Made by a program: the position numbers and the translations under genes. The notes beneath the pieces were generated by a model that worked only from the letters and a program-made list of their open reading frames with translations, did not search any database and was not told where the DNA came from. Below are positions 15,265 to 15,851 of a stretch of DNA of 15,851 nt, in pieces. The stretch comes from Lachnospiraceae bacterium UBA3801 (GTDB lineage: Bacteria; Bacillota; Clostridia; Lachnospirales; Lachnospiraceae), in NCBI GenBank assembly GCA_002368685.1, contig DFEN01000037.1, forward strand, positions 1 to 15,851, written 5' to 3'. Position 1 is the first letter of the stretch. Each line of letters starts with the position of its first letter.

Positions 15265-15851
15265 TTAACAAGTAACACACCTTTCGGTGTAGTAATCTAA
15301 CATTGAGACTAATCCAAATGAGGCCAGTCTCTTGTTGTTTATTGCTACATTCACCGCTCCCTTGTTGCAAACATAGGCTATTCTTTGACCTGTGTATGCA
15401 ACTCGTCTTGCAGTATCTCTGTCAATTCCAAGTTTTACAAGATTCTTTTCACGATTCTGTGGAGTTTTCCAGTTTTTCCAAATGCACATGCGAAGTCTGT
15501 ATCGGATGTGATTATCCATCTTCCTACATATAGTTTTCATACTTCCTATCTTGAAGTAGTTAATCCATCCTCTGATGAGCTGATTAAGTTTCTCCACTTT
15601 ATAGCTGTTGCTGACGCCCCAACTGCGGCAAGTAAGGTCTTTCATTCTTTTCTTAAACTTCGCTACTGATTTCGCATGTGGTTTTGCCTTAAACTGGTGT
15701 GCTCTTGAATCAAAGTAAAATCCGAATCCAAGATATTTAAGTCCTTGTGGTTTATCAACTTTGCTCTTGGTCATGTTGACCTTGAGCCCCAGTTTCTCTT
15801 CAATGAACCTTGAGATGTTTCTCATGACTCTATTAGCAGACATTTCACTAC
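15265..15851 (-). CDS. Group II intron reverse transcriptase/maturase, C-terminal part
   Basis: About 195 residues are visible; the frame is open through the window edge (the residues before the first Met, Ser-Glu, also fit the family), so the Met at 15843 is internal and not the start. The visible part covers the end of the reverse transcriptase palm/thumb, with KVNMTKSKVDKPQGLKYLGF near its start, and the whole maturase X domain: LNQLIRGWINYFKIG, then RYRLRMCIWKNWKTPQNR, then the closing LVSMLDYY. There is no HNH endonuclease domain after the X domain, so target entry probably does not rely on second-strand cleavage by this protein. It promotes splicing and reverse splicing of its own intron RNA. 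A small stem with a GAAA loop overlaps the final codons. Domains V and VI follow within 10 bases. Confidence 0.93.
   Translation of the reverse strand, partial: SEMSANRVMRNISRFIEEKLGLKVNMTKSKVDKPQGLKYLGFGFYFDSRAHQFKAKPHAKSVAKFKKRMKDLTCRSWGVSNSYKVEKLNQLIRGWINYFKIGSMKTICRKMDNHIRYRLRMCIWKNWKTPQNREKNLVKLGIDRDTARRVAYTGQRIAYVCNKGAVNVAINNKRLASFGLVSMLDYYTERCVTC

Larger units (their letters stand above)
15177..15851 (-). mobile_element. Group II intron, 3' portion (5' part beyond window)
   Basis: Maturase C-terminus, domain V and domain VI lie in the correct order and spacing on the minus strand. The element is a retro-transposing ribozyme; the 5' RNA domains and most of the reverse transcriptase lie beyond 15851. 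It is inserted directly upstream of the metK leader hairpins. Confidence 0.88.

Overview
The window looks like a chromosomal segment from a low-to-mid GC Gram-positive bacterium of the Clostridia, most likely a Lachnospiraceae member (Butyrivibrio/Coprococcus-like). Reasons: AGGAGG-type ribosome binding sites, a sigma-A promoter with a perfect TATAAT, sortase-anchored surface proteins, a separate PyrB/PyrI aspartate transcarbamylase and Clostridia-style MurA and MetK. Genus assignment is inference. Every gene I can support lies on the minus strand, so transcription runs from high to low coordinates.

Layout in transcription order. (1) 15851-15177: 3' end of a group II intron, with the C-terminal part of its maturase followed by RNA domains V and VI. 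(2) 15176-15081: a cluster of short hairpins with GAA-type triloops, forming the metK leader. (3) 15054-12844: metK, then a divergent ornithine carbamoyltransferase-family gene. (4) 12798-12742: a REP-like palindrome in front of pyrB. (5) 12718-11318: pyrB and pyrI, the catalytic and regulatory chains of aspartate transcarbamylase. (6) 11337-11074: a 124-bp tandem repeat made almost entirely of small hairpins; it supplies the last codons and the stop of pyrI. (7) 11033-8567: a two-gene ABC transporter (ATPase, then permease). (8) 8525-7110: murA with its own strong promoter and a terminator at 7095-7068. (9) 7033-1: a five-gene sortase-assembled pilus cluster, with the last gene cut by the window edge.

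The pilus cluster is the most coherent system. Gene order is SipA-like signal peptidase homologue, FctA/Spy0128-like backbone pilin, class B sortase, FctB-like minor pilin and a very large surface protein with a fibro-slime-type domain. This parallels the streptococcal FCT-3/FCT-4 pilus islands (sipA-fctA-srtC2-fctB), with the large protein presumably in the role of the Cpa tip adhesin. The SipA homologue has Gly in place of the signal peptidase catalytic Lys, as reported for S. pyogenes SipA, but keeps Ser at the nucleophile position.

The second notable theme is non-coding. Two separate hairpin arrays (11074-11337 and 15081-15176) share the same design: perfect short stems capped mainly by GAA/GGA triloops on the transcribed strand. 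The two tandem copies of the first array differ by compensatory base-pair changes, which is good internal evidence that the folded form is what is conserved. No tRNA, rRNA or CRISPR array was seen, and no stretch over 300 bases lacks a gene.
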